The notes under the pieces: model-generated
Databases searched by the model: none
What the model was told of the DNA's origin: nothing
Seen by the model: the letters and a program-made list of their open reading frames with translations, nothing else
Assembly (NCBI GenBank): GCA_030427505.1
Contig: JAUICH010000014.1
Coordinates: 62,001 to 126,000 of the forward strand
Direction of reading: 5' to 3'
Source: Verrucomicrobiia bacterium
Lineage (GTDB): Bacteria > Verrucomicrobiota > Verrucomicrobiia > Verrucomicrobiales > DEV007
Length of the DNA: 64,000 bases
Shown here: positions 1 through 9,490 of the stretch, in pieces
Layout: every line of letters begins with the position of its first letter
Numbering within the stretch: position 1 is the first letter of the stretch
Program-made: the position numbers and the translations under genes

Positions 1-1
1 G

Positions 2-2029
2 GTCCTTCTGTCTCTGTCTTTCGGCTTGACCGACCTGCCCGCCCAGGTGTCTGGAGGAGGTGAAATCGCCCCCGTGCCGGCCATGCGTTTGCCCGACGGC
101 GGCATTCCCCTGGAAGCCACGCTGGAGACCCGCACCGAAGCCCGCACCTTTACCCTGACCATCCCCGCGCCCCGAGGCCAGATCCTGGACCGGAACGGCT
201 ATCCGCTGGCGCAGACCAAGGTGGCCTACTACGCCGCCATCAATTTTCCCTACCTGCCGAACGCGGCGGACGCGGAGATCCTCCGCTACGCGCAGGAGCG
301 CATTCTCCTGGTCAACCGCCACCTGGGCGCGAATTGGCAGATCTCGCCGGAACTGATCCTTCAGCACTACGAAAACCGGCGCTGGCTGCCGCTGACCTTT
401 TCCTCCATCCTGAGCGATGACGAAGCCCGGGATCTCCGCCCCATTCTGGGCCGCGGCCTCATGCTGCACCCGGTCTACATGCGGACCTACCCGCAGGACA
501 ATCTGGCTTCCCATATCATCGGGTATGTCGGGAAACGTCCTCCCCGCAAGACTGGTCCCGTGGGGGACGGGGAAGCGCTCTGGGGCGAGGGCGAAGGCGC
601 CGACGGCCTGGAAGAAGCTTTCAACGAACAGCTCACCGGGAAACCCGGAAAAATCAACGTTCTCTTCGACACGGACGGTTCCAAGCTGACGGAGGAACTC
701 ATGCAGCGCCCCATTCCGGGCAACAACGTGGTGACCACCATCGACCTGCGGATGCAGCAGCTGGCGGAGAAAATCCTGTCCCAGCATGCCAAGCGTGGGG
801 CCTTCGTCATCATGGACGTGCGCACGGGAGACATCGTAACCATGGCGTCCTGGCCTCAGTTTGACCTGAACGTCTTCATTCCTTCCATCTCTCAGGAAGA
901 CTACCGGGAACTCCAGGAAGATCCTGACAAACCTCTCTTCGCCCGTGCCTTCCGCGGCCTCTATCCGCCCGCTTCCACCTTCAAGGTGCCGGTCGCGCTG
1001 GGGTTGTTGGAGTTTCAGGCCGTCACCGAAGAGTCCCTGTTCGATTGCCCGACCAGCTACGCCATTGGCGACCGCGTGTTCCACAACTGGAATAAGAATG
1101 GTGAAGGCTCCATGAACGTGGTGGCCGCCATCACGCGCTCCTGCAATACCTGGTTCTACCAGGCCTCCGTCTCCTCCGGTCAGGGCGTGGAGCCCATCGC
1201 TTCCGCGGCCCGCCGGCTCGGATATGGCATTAAGACCGGGTTGCCGCTCAAGGCGGAGCCGGACGGTCTGCTGCCCACGGATGCCTGGTCCCGCGGCCGT
1301 TTCGGTCATGACATTCTGGATGGGGATCTGGCGAACATTTCCATCGGTCAGGGCACCGTGCTGGCCACGCCCCTCCAAGTGGCCCAGGCCATGGCCGCCA
1401 TTGGCAACCGGGAACGGCTCATCCGTCCCCGCCTGGTCATGCAGGTGCAGGACGTGAACAACCGCGTCACCCAGACCTTCCAGCCCGATCGCGGCCGCCT
1501 GCTGAACTTCGATCCCTACAACCTGGAACTCGTCATCAAGGGCATGCACGACGTGGTGAACGACTGGAAGGGCACCGGCAAGGCCGCCGCCAACGAAGAC
1601 ATCGGCATCGCGGGGAAGACCGGTACCGGTCAGTGGAAACCTCTGGAGGAACAGAACGTGGCCTGGTTCGCCGGCTTCGCTCCCTGGGACTATCCGGTGT
1701 ATGCCTTCGCCGTGATTTATGAAGGCGAACCCGGCGAAGGCGTCGGCGGGGGCCGGAACGCCGGACCCATCGTGGGCGAGTTTTTCCGCGAGTACCTGGG
1801 AGAAGAGGATCACCTGACCTCCATCCAGAGCGCGTCCGAAGACATCCGGCTGGCCTACAGCGAGTCCATGCAGACCCGCCCAGAGATCGAAGCCATCTAC
1901 AATGGCGGCACCCAGGTGGCCATTCAGCTGAACGTCCCGCAGAACAACGTCGAACAACCCGCGCCCGAACCGTCCCGCGAAAGCGGGTTCATGCGCGGTC
2001 TGCGCAAACTCTTTGGCGGAGACCGCTGA
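2..2029 (+). CDS. mrdA: Penicillin-binding protein 2 (peptidoglycan transpeptidase), 5' end outside window
   Basis: This is a class B penicillin-binding protein that cross-links peptidoglycan during cell elongation, anchored in the inner membrane. The frame is open to the left edge, and the first residues (VLLSLSFGLTDLPAQV) look like the end of the N-terminal anchor. The gene therefore probably starts upstream, and the TTG at 26 is not a real start. The PBP dimerisation domain opens with 'APRGQILDRNGYPLA'. The transpeptidase motifs are in order: STFK (active-site Ser, near 974), SCN (SxN, near 1139) and KTGT (near 1616). The C-terminal tail after the catalytic domain is Pro/Glu/Asn-rich. PBP2 usually sits beside mreC, mreD and rodA, which would lie left of the window. 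Confidence 0.93.
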   Translation, partial: VLLSLSFGLTDLPAQVSGGGEIAPVPAMRLPDGGIPLEATLETRTEARTFTLTIPAPRGQILDRNGYPLAQTKVAYYAAINFPYLPNAADAEILRYAQERILLVNRHLGANWQISPELILQHYENRRWLPLTFSSILSDDEARDLRPILGRGLMLHPVYMRTYPQDNLASHIIGYVGKRPPRKTGPVGDGEALWGEGEGADGLEEAFNEQLTGKPGKINVLFDTDGSKLTEELMQRPIPGNNVVTTIDLRMQQLAEKILSQHAKRGAFVIMDVRTGDIVTMASWPQFDLNVFIPSISQEDYRELQEDPDKPLFARAFRGLYPPASTFKVPVALGLLEFQAVTEESLFDCPTSYAIGDRVFHNWNKNGEGSMNVVAAITRSCNTWFYQASVSSGQGVEPIASAARRLGYGIKTGLPLKAEPDGLLPTDAWSRGRFGHDILDGDLANISIGQGTVLATPLQVAQAMAAIGNRERLIRPRLVMQVQDVNNRVTQTFQPDRGRLLNFDPYNLELVIKGMHDVVNDWKGTGKAAANEDIGIAGKTGTGQWKPLEEQNVAWFAGFAPWDYPVYAFAVIYEGEPGEGVGGGRNAGPIVGEFFREYLGEEDHLTSIQSASEDIRLAYSESMQTRPEIEAIYNGGTQVAIQLNVPQNNVEQPAPEPSRESGFMRGLRKLFGGDR

Positions 2030-2150
2030 GGTTGGTCCGCCGGAGCGCGGCTTCACCTACGAGGCACAAACCCTGATCCCAGTTCATCAGGCCGTGTTGT
2101 AGGCGTGTAGGACAAACCCTTGCCTTCCGGGCCGTCAGACCCGGCTGACA

Positions 2151-2200
2151 CCCAAGGGCTGAAGGCCCGAGAGCGCAAATCCCAGGCCTTCAGGCCTGGG
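2151..2200 (-). repeat. Double-hairpin intergenic repeat, copy 1
   Basis: On the minus strand this reads hairpin 1 (CCCAGGCCTGAAGGCCTGGG), a short linker containing TTTGCGC, then hairpin 2 (GGGCCTTCAGCCC). The same architecture recurs at 2358, 33971, 36202 and 46992, always between genes. Confidence 0.7.
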
Positions 2201-2357
2201 AAAAATGCCCCCTTGGAATAGCGGGCTGAAGGTCCGCTAGCGAGCCTACGGATTTGTTTGCCGCCTCCGCTTGTGGTCAGGGCGAAACGAACGGGATCTG
2301 GGATAGCGAAGGCCCGCGCGCGACCCTACGGGCCGCTTGTTCTCAGGAGGGGCGTTA

Positions 2358-2408
2358 CCCAGGCCTGAAGGTCTGGGCTTTGCGCGACAAGGGCTTGCAG
2401 CCCTCTGA
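2358..2408 (+). repeat. Double-hairpin intergenic repeat, copy 2
   Basis: Hairpin 1 is CCCAGGCCTGAAGGTCTGGG, followed by the linker CTTTGCGCGACA and hairpin 2 AGGGCTTGCAGCCCT. It is in the opposite orientation to the copy at 2151. Confidence 0.7.
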
Positions 2409-2500
2409 GGATCCGCCGGTTCAGACCATCCGGAAGGGGGGCAAAGTCAGGAGCGGTCGCGGGTATCGGGACGAAGTTGAGGGAAGCGGACGGCGGTTCT

Positions 2501-2575
2501 CCCCACTTCGCCTCCGGCTGCCTGCCGCAAAGCGCCGACTCAGATCGGCGCACTCCATGGAAGCTTTGCTTCAAT
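2501..2575 (+). repeat. Dispersed 'CGCCTCCGGCT' element, copy 1
   Basis: The element starts with CCCCACTTCGCCTCCGGCT, continues with a hairpin (AGCGCCGACTCAGATCGGCGC) and ends in an AAGCTTTGCTT segment. Related copies lie at 35974 (+), 54511 (-) and 57549 (+). Confidence 0.7.
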
Positions 2576-2756
2576 ACCGTTGCCGATCCTTCAAGCCGCA
2601 ACGGCAGTCCGCTTTCGGCGCAGACAGAATCGATACCAGGATTCTCGGGCGTGTTCGGGAAAGATAGCCCACACTTCCAACGAATACACTCTAGCGCCAG
2701 CAGTGGTGGTATGGGACGCCGGGTTGGATGGTTGTTAGGGAATCAAAGGAGTAAGT

Positions 2757-4142
2757 TCACAATACCCTGGGTAGAAGGGGAACGGGGGCGAGGCGCGGAC
2801 CCGCCTCCATGGGGGAGATCAGGTCCCATTCGCGGCGGCCCGTGGATTCCGCGACCAGGGTCGCGATGGCGCCGGCGATCAGGATGTAGAGGGGGCTTTT
2901 CATGTCATTGACCAGGCAGTCCACGAAGTAGAGCGCCACCAGCGTTACCAGGGGCACGGCTCGGGCGATGGCGGGCTCGGCCCAGGTCTTCGGGGGATAG
3001 CGGCGCAGGAATCCGATCACTGGCCAGGTCATGACCAGGGCAAAGGAAACCAGACCGGTGATGCCGGACTGACCGAAGATGATGATCCAGTAGGAGTCGG
3101 TGATGGAAATGTCGTTTCCGGCTTCGTCGTAGATGCGGGACCGGCCCCAGCCGCCCCAGCCAAACACGGGCCGGGCCAGTGCCTTCTCAATGAGCATTTC
3201 TTCATTGAGGGCGCGGAACTCAAAGGAGGCGGCGCGTTCCTCGCTGATCTTGCTGAAAAAATTGACCATCCCTTCTCCGGTCCAAAGGCCCGCGACTTTC
3301 ATCGACACCGCCAGAACAGGAAGCAGCGCCACCAGCTTCAGCGGGAGGCCAAAGCGAAGTTTGCGGCAAAGCGTGATGATGAGGTAGCCCGCGCCCAGCA
3401 GGCCAATGGCCCCGAACGACTGGCAGGCCACGGCGGTGACCACCACCACGATGACCAAGGTGCGGAGCGGAAAGCCGAACACGGTTTTCACCGTGCCGTC
3501 CCACTTCCAAAGAATCAACCCGGCCAGCGCGCCACCCGCCATCCACATGCCCACCATGAGCCCATGCTGCATGAAGACCGTGGGCCGGTAGCCGATGGGC
3601 CGCACCGTCTGGCTGAAGATGTGGGCGTGGTGACCGTAAACCCAGTTGTGAAGTTGCGGGCTCATCACCATCTCCAGCCAGCAAAACGGGCTGTAAACCA
3701 GCGCCCCCAGAAAGAGTCCCCAGAGCAGGTCTCGGATGGCCTCGCGGTTGCCGAAGTAAAGCCGCCCGATCAGGTAGGGCGCGAACCAGGTGGTCAGGTA
3801 GTTTTTGGCGTTGGAGAACCCATCATACGCGCCGAGCCCATTCGAGAGAGAGGAGAGCATGGGCGTCAGGCACCAGAAAAGAAGCACGCCGTCGTAAAGC
3901 CGCCAGCGGAATGCCGCCAGCCGCCCGCGATCGCGCAGGAACGTCGCCAGCAGCACGGCCAGGGAGGCGGCGAAGGTCTTGTTGTAGTCTGGCAGGCCCG
4001 GGAAGTAATAGGTGTCGTTAGGCAGAAACATCCACGCCGTGATGAAGGCCACCAGCGCGGCGCGGCGTGGCGGGAGCTTCCCATACAGCCACAGCACGAA
4101 CGGGAGATACCCGAACATCGCGATGGGGATGAGGAAGCTCAT
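2757..4142 (-). CDS. O-antigen ligase/polymerase-like membrane protein of the EPS locus
   Basis: A 461-residue protein made mostly of hydrophobic segments, about ten or more by eye, with a large soluble loop after 'FSKISEERAASFEFR'. That layout fits WaaL/Wzy-type proteins, which polymerise or ligate lipid-linked glycans at the outer face of the inner membrane. A 'GWGGWGRSRIYDEAGND' segment followed by 'DSYWIIIFGQSGI' is typical of the O-antigen ligase-like proteins of bacterial EPS loci. It is the last gene of the minus-strand EPS cluster, 33 bp after a GT4 gene. Polymerase and ligase cannot be told apart here. Confidence 0.75.
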   Translation of the reverse strand: MSFLIPIAMFGYLPFVLWLYGKLPPRRAALVAFITAWMFLPNDTYYFPGLPDYNKTFAASLAVLLATFLRDRGRLAAFRWRLYDGVLLFWCLTPMLSSLSNGLGAYDGFSNAKNYLTTWFAPYLIGRLYFGNREAIRDLLWGLFLGALVYSPFCWLEMVMSPQLHNWVYGHHAHIFSQTVRPIGYRPTVFMQHGLMVGMWMAGGALAGLILWKWDGTVKTVFGFPLRTLVIVVVVTAVACQSFGAIGLLGAGYLIITLCRKLRFGLPLKLVALLPVLAVSMKVAGLWTGEGMVNFFSKISEERAASFEFRALNEEMLIEKALARPVFGWGGWGRSRIYDEAGNDISITDSYWIIIFGQSGITGLVSFALVMTWPVIGFLRRYPPKTWAEPAIARAVPLVTLVALYFVDCLVNDMKSPLYILIAGAIATLVAESTGRREWDLISPMEAGPRLAPVPLLPRVL

Positions 4143-4175
4143 GGGTCTGGCTGGAGGAGCGGGGACGCGGTATCA

Positions 4176-5483
4176 TCAGGCCGCCGCGGCGATGGGGCCG
4201 CGGCGTTGTGCGATGGCTTCGGTGACGATCCCGAGGAGCCGTTCCACTTTGGCTTCCCAGGTGTATTCGCGGGCCCGTTCCCGGGCGTTGCGGGCCATGG
4301 CTTCGTGAAGCCTGGGACGGCTTGCCAGTTCGCAAAGCGCGCTCGCCGTCTGTTCGACCAGACGGGCCCGCGACTGCACGGGGATTTTCCAGCCGCAGCC
4401 TTCCGTGACGTACTCGCCGATTCCGCCATGGTCCGCCACGATGCAGGGCAGACCGCTGGCCATGGCTTCCAGCGCCACCGCGCCGCCGAATTCCCGGATC
4501 GAGGGAAAGGCAAACACATCCGCTTCGGCGAACCGGGCCGGCATCTCCTCCGGCGGCACGTATCCGGTTAACGTCACGCGGTCCTGGATGCCGTGTTCCT
4601 GGATGAGGGCCTCCAGGTGGGGCCGCTCGGGGCCGTCGCCAATCACGCTTAGCTCGATGGGACGGCTCACCTGTTGGCTCGCCTGGGCCACGGCTTCCAC
4701 GACCATGTCGGCCCCTTTATAGGGAACTAGGCGCCCGGCGAAGACCACCCGGAGGGGTTTGCCCGGATCGGGCGTTTCCAAGGGGCTCCGGAAGAAGGCT
4801 TTGCCGATGCCATTTTCCGCCATCAGTTCGATCTTCTCGCCCGGAATCTCCAGGGCCCGGCTGATCCAGTCCCGGGTGAACTCCGAACCGGAGAGAATCC
4901 GGTCGGCCCGGCGGTAGGTGTCCACGTAGCCCGGAATGAGCCGGCCGATGTGGCGCAGAAAGTTAAAACCCGCGAATTCCCGGCTGGCGATCTTCTCGAA
5001 CCCCCGGGGAAAGGGCAGGCCGCCATTCACCGGGCCGAGGATGAAAGGCACGTCGCGGCAGGCCTTGGCGATCGAGTAAGGATAACGCGGCAGAATGGGG
5101 GTGGCGCCGATGACCGCGTCGAACTGGCCGCTTTCCACTGGCTCGCGGTAGCGTTGGTAGACCTGCCGGTTGAACTCTTCGTAGATGGGGTAGGACAGCG
5201 CGTGTTGCAGCGGCCAGTTCGTGCCGCCCTTGGAGGTGAGCCGGTGGACCAGCCGGAACCAGCGGGCGGAAGCTTTCGACTCCGGGATGAAGTCGATGGA
5301 CGAATCCGGGCAACGGGCGCGGAGGGCGGCTTCGTTCCGGGCATGAGTGACCAGGGTGACGTCCGTCAGCTTGCGGAGGTGGTCGAACAGATTGAAAGCC
5401 ACCAGCGGCACGGAGGGCCAGTCGGGATTGCACTGCTCCATCACGAGCAGCAAACGCAGGTTATTTGTGCGGTAAGGTTTCAT
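4176..5483 (-). CDS. Glycosyltransferase family 4 (EPS)
   Basis: A 435-residue GT-B glycosyltransferase that would add a sugar to the lipid-linked EPS repeat unit on the cytoplasmic face. The C-terminal GT4 half shows 'VVFAGRLVPYKGADMVVEA', 'LSVIGDGPERPHLEALIQEHGIQDRVTLTGYV' and the nucleotide-sugar-binding 'FPSIREFGGAVALEAMASGLP'. The N-terminal acceptor half has 'VMEQCNPDWPSVPLVAFNLFDHL'. The donor and linkage cannot be read from sequence. It lies between two other EPS genes on the same strand. Confidence 0.9.
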   Translation of the reverse strand: MKPYRTNNLRLLLVMEQCNPDWPSVPLVAFNLFDHLRKLTDVTLVTHARNEAALRARCPDSSIDFIPESKASARWFRLVHRLTSKGGTNWPLQHALSYPIYEEFNRQVYQRYREPVESGQFDAVIGATPILPRYPYSIAKACRDVPFILGPVNGGLPFPRGFEKIASREFAGFNFLRHIGRLIPGYVDTYRRADRILSGSEFTRDWISRALEIPGEKIELMAENGIGKAFFRSPLETPDPGKPLRVVFAGRLVPYKGADMVVEAVAQASQQVSRPIELSVIGDGPERPHLEALIQEHGIQDRVTLTGYVPPEEMPARFAEADVFAFPSIREFGGAVALEAMASGLPCIVADHGGIGEYVTEGCGWKIPVQSRARLVEQTASALCELASRPRLHEAMARNARERAREYTWEAKVERLLGIVTEAIAQRRGPIAAAA

Positions 5484-5524
5484 GGAAGGTTGTGTGGTTA
5501 GGGTGGTGTTTGAGAAATCAGGGT

Positions 5525-6763
5525 TCAGGCGGCGAGAGCGCAGGTCTCGGCCTCCGGCTGGGGCAGGATCACTTCCGGAAGGTTGAACTGGCCGAGGAAT
5601 CGGCGAGCGGTGAGCCTGAGGTCGAAGCGCGTCTTCGCGGTGCGGCGGGCGCTGGCCCCAATGCGTTTCCTCAGGACCGGATCGTCTATCAAACCGGCAA
5701 GCGTCTCAGCGACCGCTTCCGGGTCGCACTGCGGCGTGAGAAAGCCATTGTTACGGTGGTCGATCACGTCGCGCATGCCGCCAACCAACGAGCAGACCAC
5801 GGGAAGCCCGCGGGACATGGCTTCCATGACAGCGACCGGAGCGGCATCGCCCATACCCTGGCGGGTCAGCAGGAAAACGTCGGCCCGGTCGAAGAGGCGG
5901 TGGACGGCATCCTCGCCCAGGTTTCCGGTAAAGGTAACGGCGTTCTGGAGGCCGAGTTCTTGGACGCGCGCTTCGAGCGCTTGCCGCTCAGGTCCATCTC
6001 CGGCGATGGTGTAGTGAAACAAGGCCCCGGTTTTCGCGAGACGATCCAGAGCGATGAGCGCGTCGTGGTGTCCGTTTTCAGGAATGAGCCGGGCGACGGT
6101 AACGATCTGAACTGGCCCGGAGGAGGACGCGATCTTTTTCCGGCTGGCAAAGCTCTCCGTGTCCACACCCATCGCGGTCACGGGCACCTGGTCCGGACGG
6201 AGCGAAGTGTGTTCCAGGAGTTGTTCCCGCAAGGAGCGCGCCGCCGCGGAGACCCAGACGGCCGCGTCTGTCTTGCTGACATGGTCCTTTCCATTTACCG
6301 GCAAATCGTCGTGCAGAGTCAGGCTGTATCGCAGGCCGCAGAGACGGTGGGCCAACGCTCCAAGATGCGCGGCTTTGTCACAGGAGTGGATATGCACCTG
6401 CGAGAGGCCCTGTTCTTTCGCCTTCCTACCGAGTTCGGCGGCCGCGGGGATCAGCGGCAGACAGCGCAAACGTTCCTGAATGGAGCTTTCCCCGAGACCG
6501 GTCAGGTAAGCCATGGCCCGGAGAAGGCCCACCGGCCGGAACAGCAGCCAGGCCACCGTGCCGGGCCGGACGCGGTTCAGGTAGGTGGTCTGGCGGCGGG
6601 CTTCTTCGCCGAACAGATGGCGGCAACTGCCGGGTTCGGGCGGGCGGGTCGAAAAGAGTTCGACGTGGGCGCCAGCTCTGCGCAGGGCATAGGCTTCCCG
6701 CCAGAAACACGCGTGGTTTGTGGAGGGGAACTCAGGAACCAGATAACCAATTCGGATCTTCAT
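5525..6763 (-). CDS. Glycosyltransferase family 4 (EPS)
   Basis: A 412-residue GT-B enzyme. The N-terminal domain begins 'MKIRIGYLVPEFPSTNHACFWREAYALRRAGAHVELFSTR', as in colanic-acid WcaL-like transferases. The C-terminal donor domain has 'IVTVARLIPENGHHDALIALDRL', 'YTIAGDGPERQALEARV' and 'LLTRQGMGDAAPVAVMEAMSRGLPVV', which carries the usual E-x7-E region. Only six bases separate it from the preceding GT4 gene, so the two are probably co-transcribed. Substrate unknown. Confidence 0.9.
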   Translation of the reverse strand: MKIRIGYLVPEFPSTNHACFWREAYALRRAGAHVELFSTRPPEPGSCRHLFGEEARRQTTYLNRVRPGTVAWLLFRPVGLLRAMAYLTGLGESSIQERLRCLPLIPAAAELGRKAKEQGLSQVHIHSCDKAAHLGALAHRLCGLRYSLTLHDDLPVNGKDHVSKTDAAVWVSAAARSLREQLLEHTSLRPDQVPVTAMGVDTESFASRKKIASSSGPVQIVTVARLIPENGHHDALIALDRLAKTGALFHYTIAGDGPERQALEARVQELGLQNAVTFTGNLGEDAVHRLFDRADVFLLTRQGMGDAAPVAVMEAMSRGLPVVCSLVGGMRDVIDHRNNGFLTPQCDPEAVAETLAGLIDDPVLRKRIGASARRTAKTRFDLRLTARRFLGQFNLPEVILPQPEAETCALAA

Positions 6764-6769
6764 GGGAAT

Positions 6770-7996
6770 TCAGGCGTAGGTAAGGGATTGAGCAGGGGAG
6801 GCCGGAGCGCCCCGGCCGGGGAGAGACTGGTCGAGAACGCGCCAGAGCTGGGTCCGCCAGGAGTGGGCGTCGTCGAAAAAGGATTCCCGTTCCCGTTCCA
6901 CGGACTCAGATGGAGAGGCTTGGGTGGCGGGGGCCTCGGCGAGTTTTTCGATGGCTTCGGCCAGGGCTTTCGGGGAGTCGGGCCGCACCACGACCACCGA
7001 GTGCGCGAGATCGTGAGCCGACGGACAAACGCTGGTGGCGATGACCTTCCGGCCGGAGAGAAAGCCCTCCACGATCACCTGGTTGAAACCTTCCACAAAG
7101 CGGCTCGTCGTCGGCACAACCACGGCGTGGCAGTTCCCGAGATGCCGCTGAAACGCTTCGAAAGAACAGTGTCCTTTCAGCGACACGTACTTGCCGAGAT
7201 TCAGTTCGCGCACCCGCTGGGCCAGTTTTTGAAAAGCCGGTCCAGTCCCACAGAAGTCGAGATGAAGCGGCCGCTTCAGGCACAGTTGCGCGATCTGGAA
7301 AGCCTCCAGCAAATCGAACACGCCCTTCTCGTCCACGATGCGGCCGGCGTAGAGGAGCCGGAAAGTCTTCGCGCTTGAATCCGCGGGCGGGATCGCCGCG
7401 ATCCGGTCGCGCCGGTAGGTGGGTAAAAAGCGCAGCGGCTTCTGCCCGGCGGGCAGTTGACGGTCGATCGCTTCCGAGGCCGAGAGACAGGCGCCGGAGA
7501 CGGCCCGCAGGGCGAACCTTTCCAGCCGGTCGAACATCCGCCGCTTCCAGGAGCGCGGCGCTTCCGGCGGCCAGAGGACACAGTGGATGGAGGGGATCAG
7601 GCGAATGCCCAGGATGCGAAGCGGCGCGATCAGCGTCCACCAGGTGGTGCCTTCCGCGATGACGACCGCGTGCGGGCGGAAACGCAGAAGGTCGCGCCAG
7701 AGGTTCCAGGCGGCTTCCAGTTGCGCGAGCAGGTAGCCTTTGCGTCCCTGGCGGCCGCGGTTCGAAAGGGGCCGGTTCACGACGGTGATGCCCTTGGCCG
7801 ATTCGGTGGCCGCCCGTTCGCAGGTGGACACGGCCAGCGCTTCCGCCCGGGTGGCCAGGGCCACGTCGAAAAACTGGCTGCTATAGGTCAGGGCGAACTG
7901 GCCGGGGTCGTCTTCCTTCTTCAGCCAGTGGCGGAAGGTCCCGGCCACGTCTCCGGGACCGGCGGCATAGTAGAGTTTCAGAGGTTTGGGATTCAT
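6770..7996 (-). CDS. Glycosyltransferase family 4 (EPS)
   Basis: A 408-residue GT4-type transferase. The donor-site half includes 'FRLLYAGRIVDEKGVFDLLEAFQIAQ', 'LHLDFCGTGPAFQKLAQRVRELNLGKYVSLKGH' and 'VVVPTTSRFVEGFNQVIVEGFLSGRKVIAT'. The N-terminal half is less conserved ('MNPKPLKLYYAAGPGDVAGTFRHWLKKEDDPGQ'). It follows the flippase gene by 21 bp and precedes another GT4 by 6 bp, so it sits inside a tightly packed unit. Sugar and acceptor are unknown. Confidence 0.88.
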   Translation of the reverse strand: MNPKPLKLYYAAGPGDVAGTFRHWLKKEDDPGQFALTYSSQFFDVALATRAEALAVSTCERAATESAKGITVVNRPLSNRGRQGRKGYLLAQLEAAWNLWRDLLRFRPHAVVIAEGTTWWTLIAPLRILGIRLIPSIHCVLWPPEAPRSWKRRMFDRLERFALRAVSGACLSASEAIDRQLPAGQKPLRFLPTYRRDRIAAIPPADSSAKTFRLLYAGRIVDEKGVFDLLEAFQIAQLCLKRPLHLDFCGTGPAFQKLAQRVRELNLGKYVSLKGHCSFEAFQRHLGNCHAVVVPTTSRFVEGFNQVIVEGFLSGRKVIATSVCPSAHDLAHSVVVVRPDSPKALAEAIEKLAEAPATQASPSESVERERESFFDDAHSWRTQLWRVLDQSLPGRGAPASPAQSLTYA

Positions 7997-8017
7997 GGCT
8001 AAGTTGTTGAGAGAGTT

Positions 8018-9376
8018 TCAGAGGGCGATGGTGGGGGTGCCGTGCAGGATCCAGCCGAGGAGCCCGAACAAGCCGACCATTCCGATGAAGGCCGCGCTGT
8101 CGTGGGTGGGCTCTACTCCGGCTTTCCGCAGGAGCAGCCGGGTGGGGATCAAGGTAAGGAACTGGCCCGCGACGTACCCGGCGAGGAAGCCGGGCAGCCC
8201 GAAGAGGGCGCCGCCAATCGCCAGACCGGAAAGGAGGAGCCCCGCTTCGCAAAGGCTCAGGATCATGCGCGACCGGGAATCGCCCCGCGCCAGCAGCAGC
8301 GGCTCGGACAAAACCCGGAGCACCGCGGCGGCGGCGCCAAAGCTTAGGATCTGGAGAAGACCGCCGGCCGGCAGATAGCGGTCGTCATAGAGAAACTCGA
8401 TCAGCCATGGCCCGGCGATCAGGAACACCGCCAGCGGCAGCAGAGAACCGCCCAGCAGGAGACGGCGGTACCGGTGAAAGTCGGTGCTGCTCCCGGACCG
8501 GGAAAGGACCGGAAACAGCACCCTGGTTGCCAGACCACTCACGAAGAGATTCACTGACTGGGAAAAGAAGAACGCGACCGTATAGATCCCCAGTTGTTCG
8601 AGGGTCAGGAACTTACCCAAAAGGAGCCGGTCGCCATTCGTGGCGATGAAGGCGAAAATGGTGGCCAGCAGGATCCAGCGTCCGAAGCGGATCAACTCGC
8701 CCGCGCTCTCCCGGTCCCAGCAGAACCGGTGGCGGATCTGGCCGGGGAGCGTCCAACTGGCGGCGAGATTGGCCACGGCGGCGGCCAGGCCCCCGGTCAC
8801 CAGCGCCCAGACCGAAGGATGCTTCGCGGCCAGACCGATGGAAACGGCCAGCCCGAATACCGCCGTCGAAAGATCGATGGCCGTCAGCGGGCCATGGCGC
8901 AGGTGGCGCGAGACCAGATGCACCGCGGTCGATTTGAAGCCCATCAGCACCAGGGTGAAAGACGCCACCGGCAGCACGGCGGCCAGCTCGGGCTTGCCGT
9001 AGATCCGGGCCAGGGGCCAGGCCAAGGCGCAGGCGATGAGCCAGAGGCCGGTTCCGCGGATCGCCTGCAGCGTCCAGGCCGTCCGCAGAAAGGCGGGGGA
9101 GGGCTCCGCTTTCCGGTGCACGATGGAGGCGCCCACGCCCACGTCGGAGAACATCTCCAGACCGACGAGGAACACGCTCACAATCGCCATCAGGCCGAAG
9201 GCTTCCGGAAACAGAATCCGGGTCAGGATGAGATTACCGGCCAGCCGGATGACCTGGGCACCGCCCGTGTTGAGGCCTCCCGCGATCAGGCAGCGGAGGA
9301 ACGCGCCATCCAGACGGGAGCGCAGGAGTCCCAGGCGTCCGATCTGGGGGAGGGTGACTGTCTTGGCGAGATTCAT
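8018..9376 (-). CDS. Oligosaccharide flippase, MOP/Wzx-like
   Basis: A membrane protein of about 452 residues with some 12-14 hydrophobic segments. It resembles the polysaccharide-biosynthesis flippases that move lipid-linked repeat units across the inner membrane ('LIAGGLNTGGAQVIRLAGNLILTRILFPEAFGLMAIVSVFLVGLEMFSDVGVGASIVH' is the family's N-terminal region). I place the start at the ATG at 9376 (MNLAKTVTLPQ), which has GGAAAG ten bases upstream. An in-frame ATG at 9409 falls inside the sigma-54 promoter at 9398-9413 and is unlikely. It is the first gene of the second EPS transcription unit. Confidence 0.88.
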   Translation of the reverse strand: MNLAKTVTLPQIGRLGLLRSRLDGAFLRCLIAGGLNTGGAQVIRLAGNLILTRILFPEAFGLMAIVSVFLVGLEMFSDVGVGASIVHRKAEPSPAFLRTAWTLQAIRGTGLWLIACALAWPLARIYGKPELAAVLPVASFTLVLMGFKSTAVHLVSRHLRHGPLTAIDLSTAVFGLAVSIGLAAKHPSVWALVTGGLAAAVANLAASWTLPGQIRHRFCWDRESAGELIRFGRWILLATIFAFIATNGDRLLLGKFLTLEQLGIYTVAFFFSQSVNLFVSGLATRVLFPVLSRSGSSTDFHRYRRLLLGGSLLPLAVFLIAGPWLIEFLYDDRYLPAGGLLQILSFGAAAAVLRVLSEPLLLARGDSRSRMILSLCEAGLLLSGLAIGGALFGLPGFLAGYVAGQFLTLIPTRLLLRKAGVEPTHDSAAFIGMVGLFGLLGWILHGTPTIAL

Positions 9377-9397
9377 GGCTTCTTTCCGCTCTATAAG

Positions 9398-9413
9398 GGC
9401 ATGTGGCATGCCA
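9398..9413 (-). promoter_or_regulatory. Sigma-54 (-24/-12) promoter of the flippase-GT unit
   Basis: On the minus strand the site reads TGGCATG-CCAC-ATGCC. It matches the RpoN pattern TGGCAyG-N4-TTGCw with the invariant GG and GC ten bases apart. Transcription would begin near 9387, just ahead of the ribosome-binding site and the ATG at 9376. An almost identical site precedes the first EPS gene at 15473. Confidence 0.72.
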
Positions 9414-9490
9414 AATAGGGGTTGTGTAGTTTTAATCAGTTTATCTACAATGAGTTACGGGGATTAACCCGCCGGAGAAGGGTGGCGGTT

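Larger units (their letters stand above)
2030..2756. other. Gene-free, repeat-rich intergenic region
   Basis: About 730 bp separate mrdA from the convergent EPS locus. It holds two copies of a double-hairpin repeat (2151-2200 and 2358-2408) and one copy of a roughly 78-bp dispersed element (2501-2575). The short open frames across it run through these palindromes and resemble no known protein. No terminator with a clear T-run was seen for either flanking gene. Confidence 0.6.

Noticed and set aside
2254-2667. A 137-codon open frame between mrdA and the EPS locus
   Set aside because: It runs straight through hairpin repeats and has no family-like sequence.
3564-4571. A 335-codon open frame on the plus strand
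   Set aside because: It is antisense to the ligase/polymerase-like and GT4 genes.
5465-7378. A 637-codon open frame on the plus strand
   Set aside because: It lies antisense across two GT4 genes with clear motifs and is typical of GC-rich antisense frames; its translation has no domain-like pattern.
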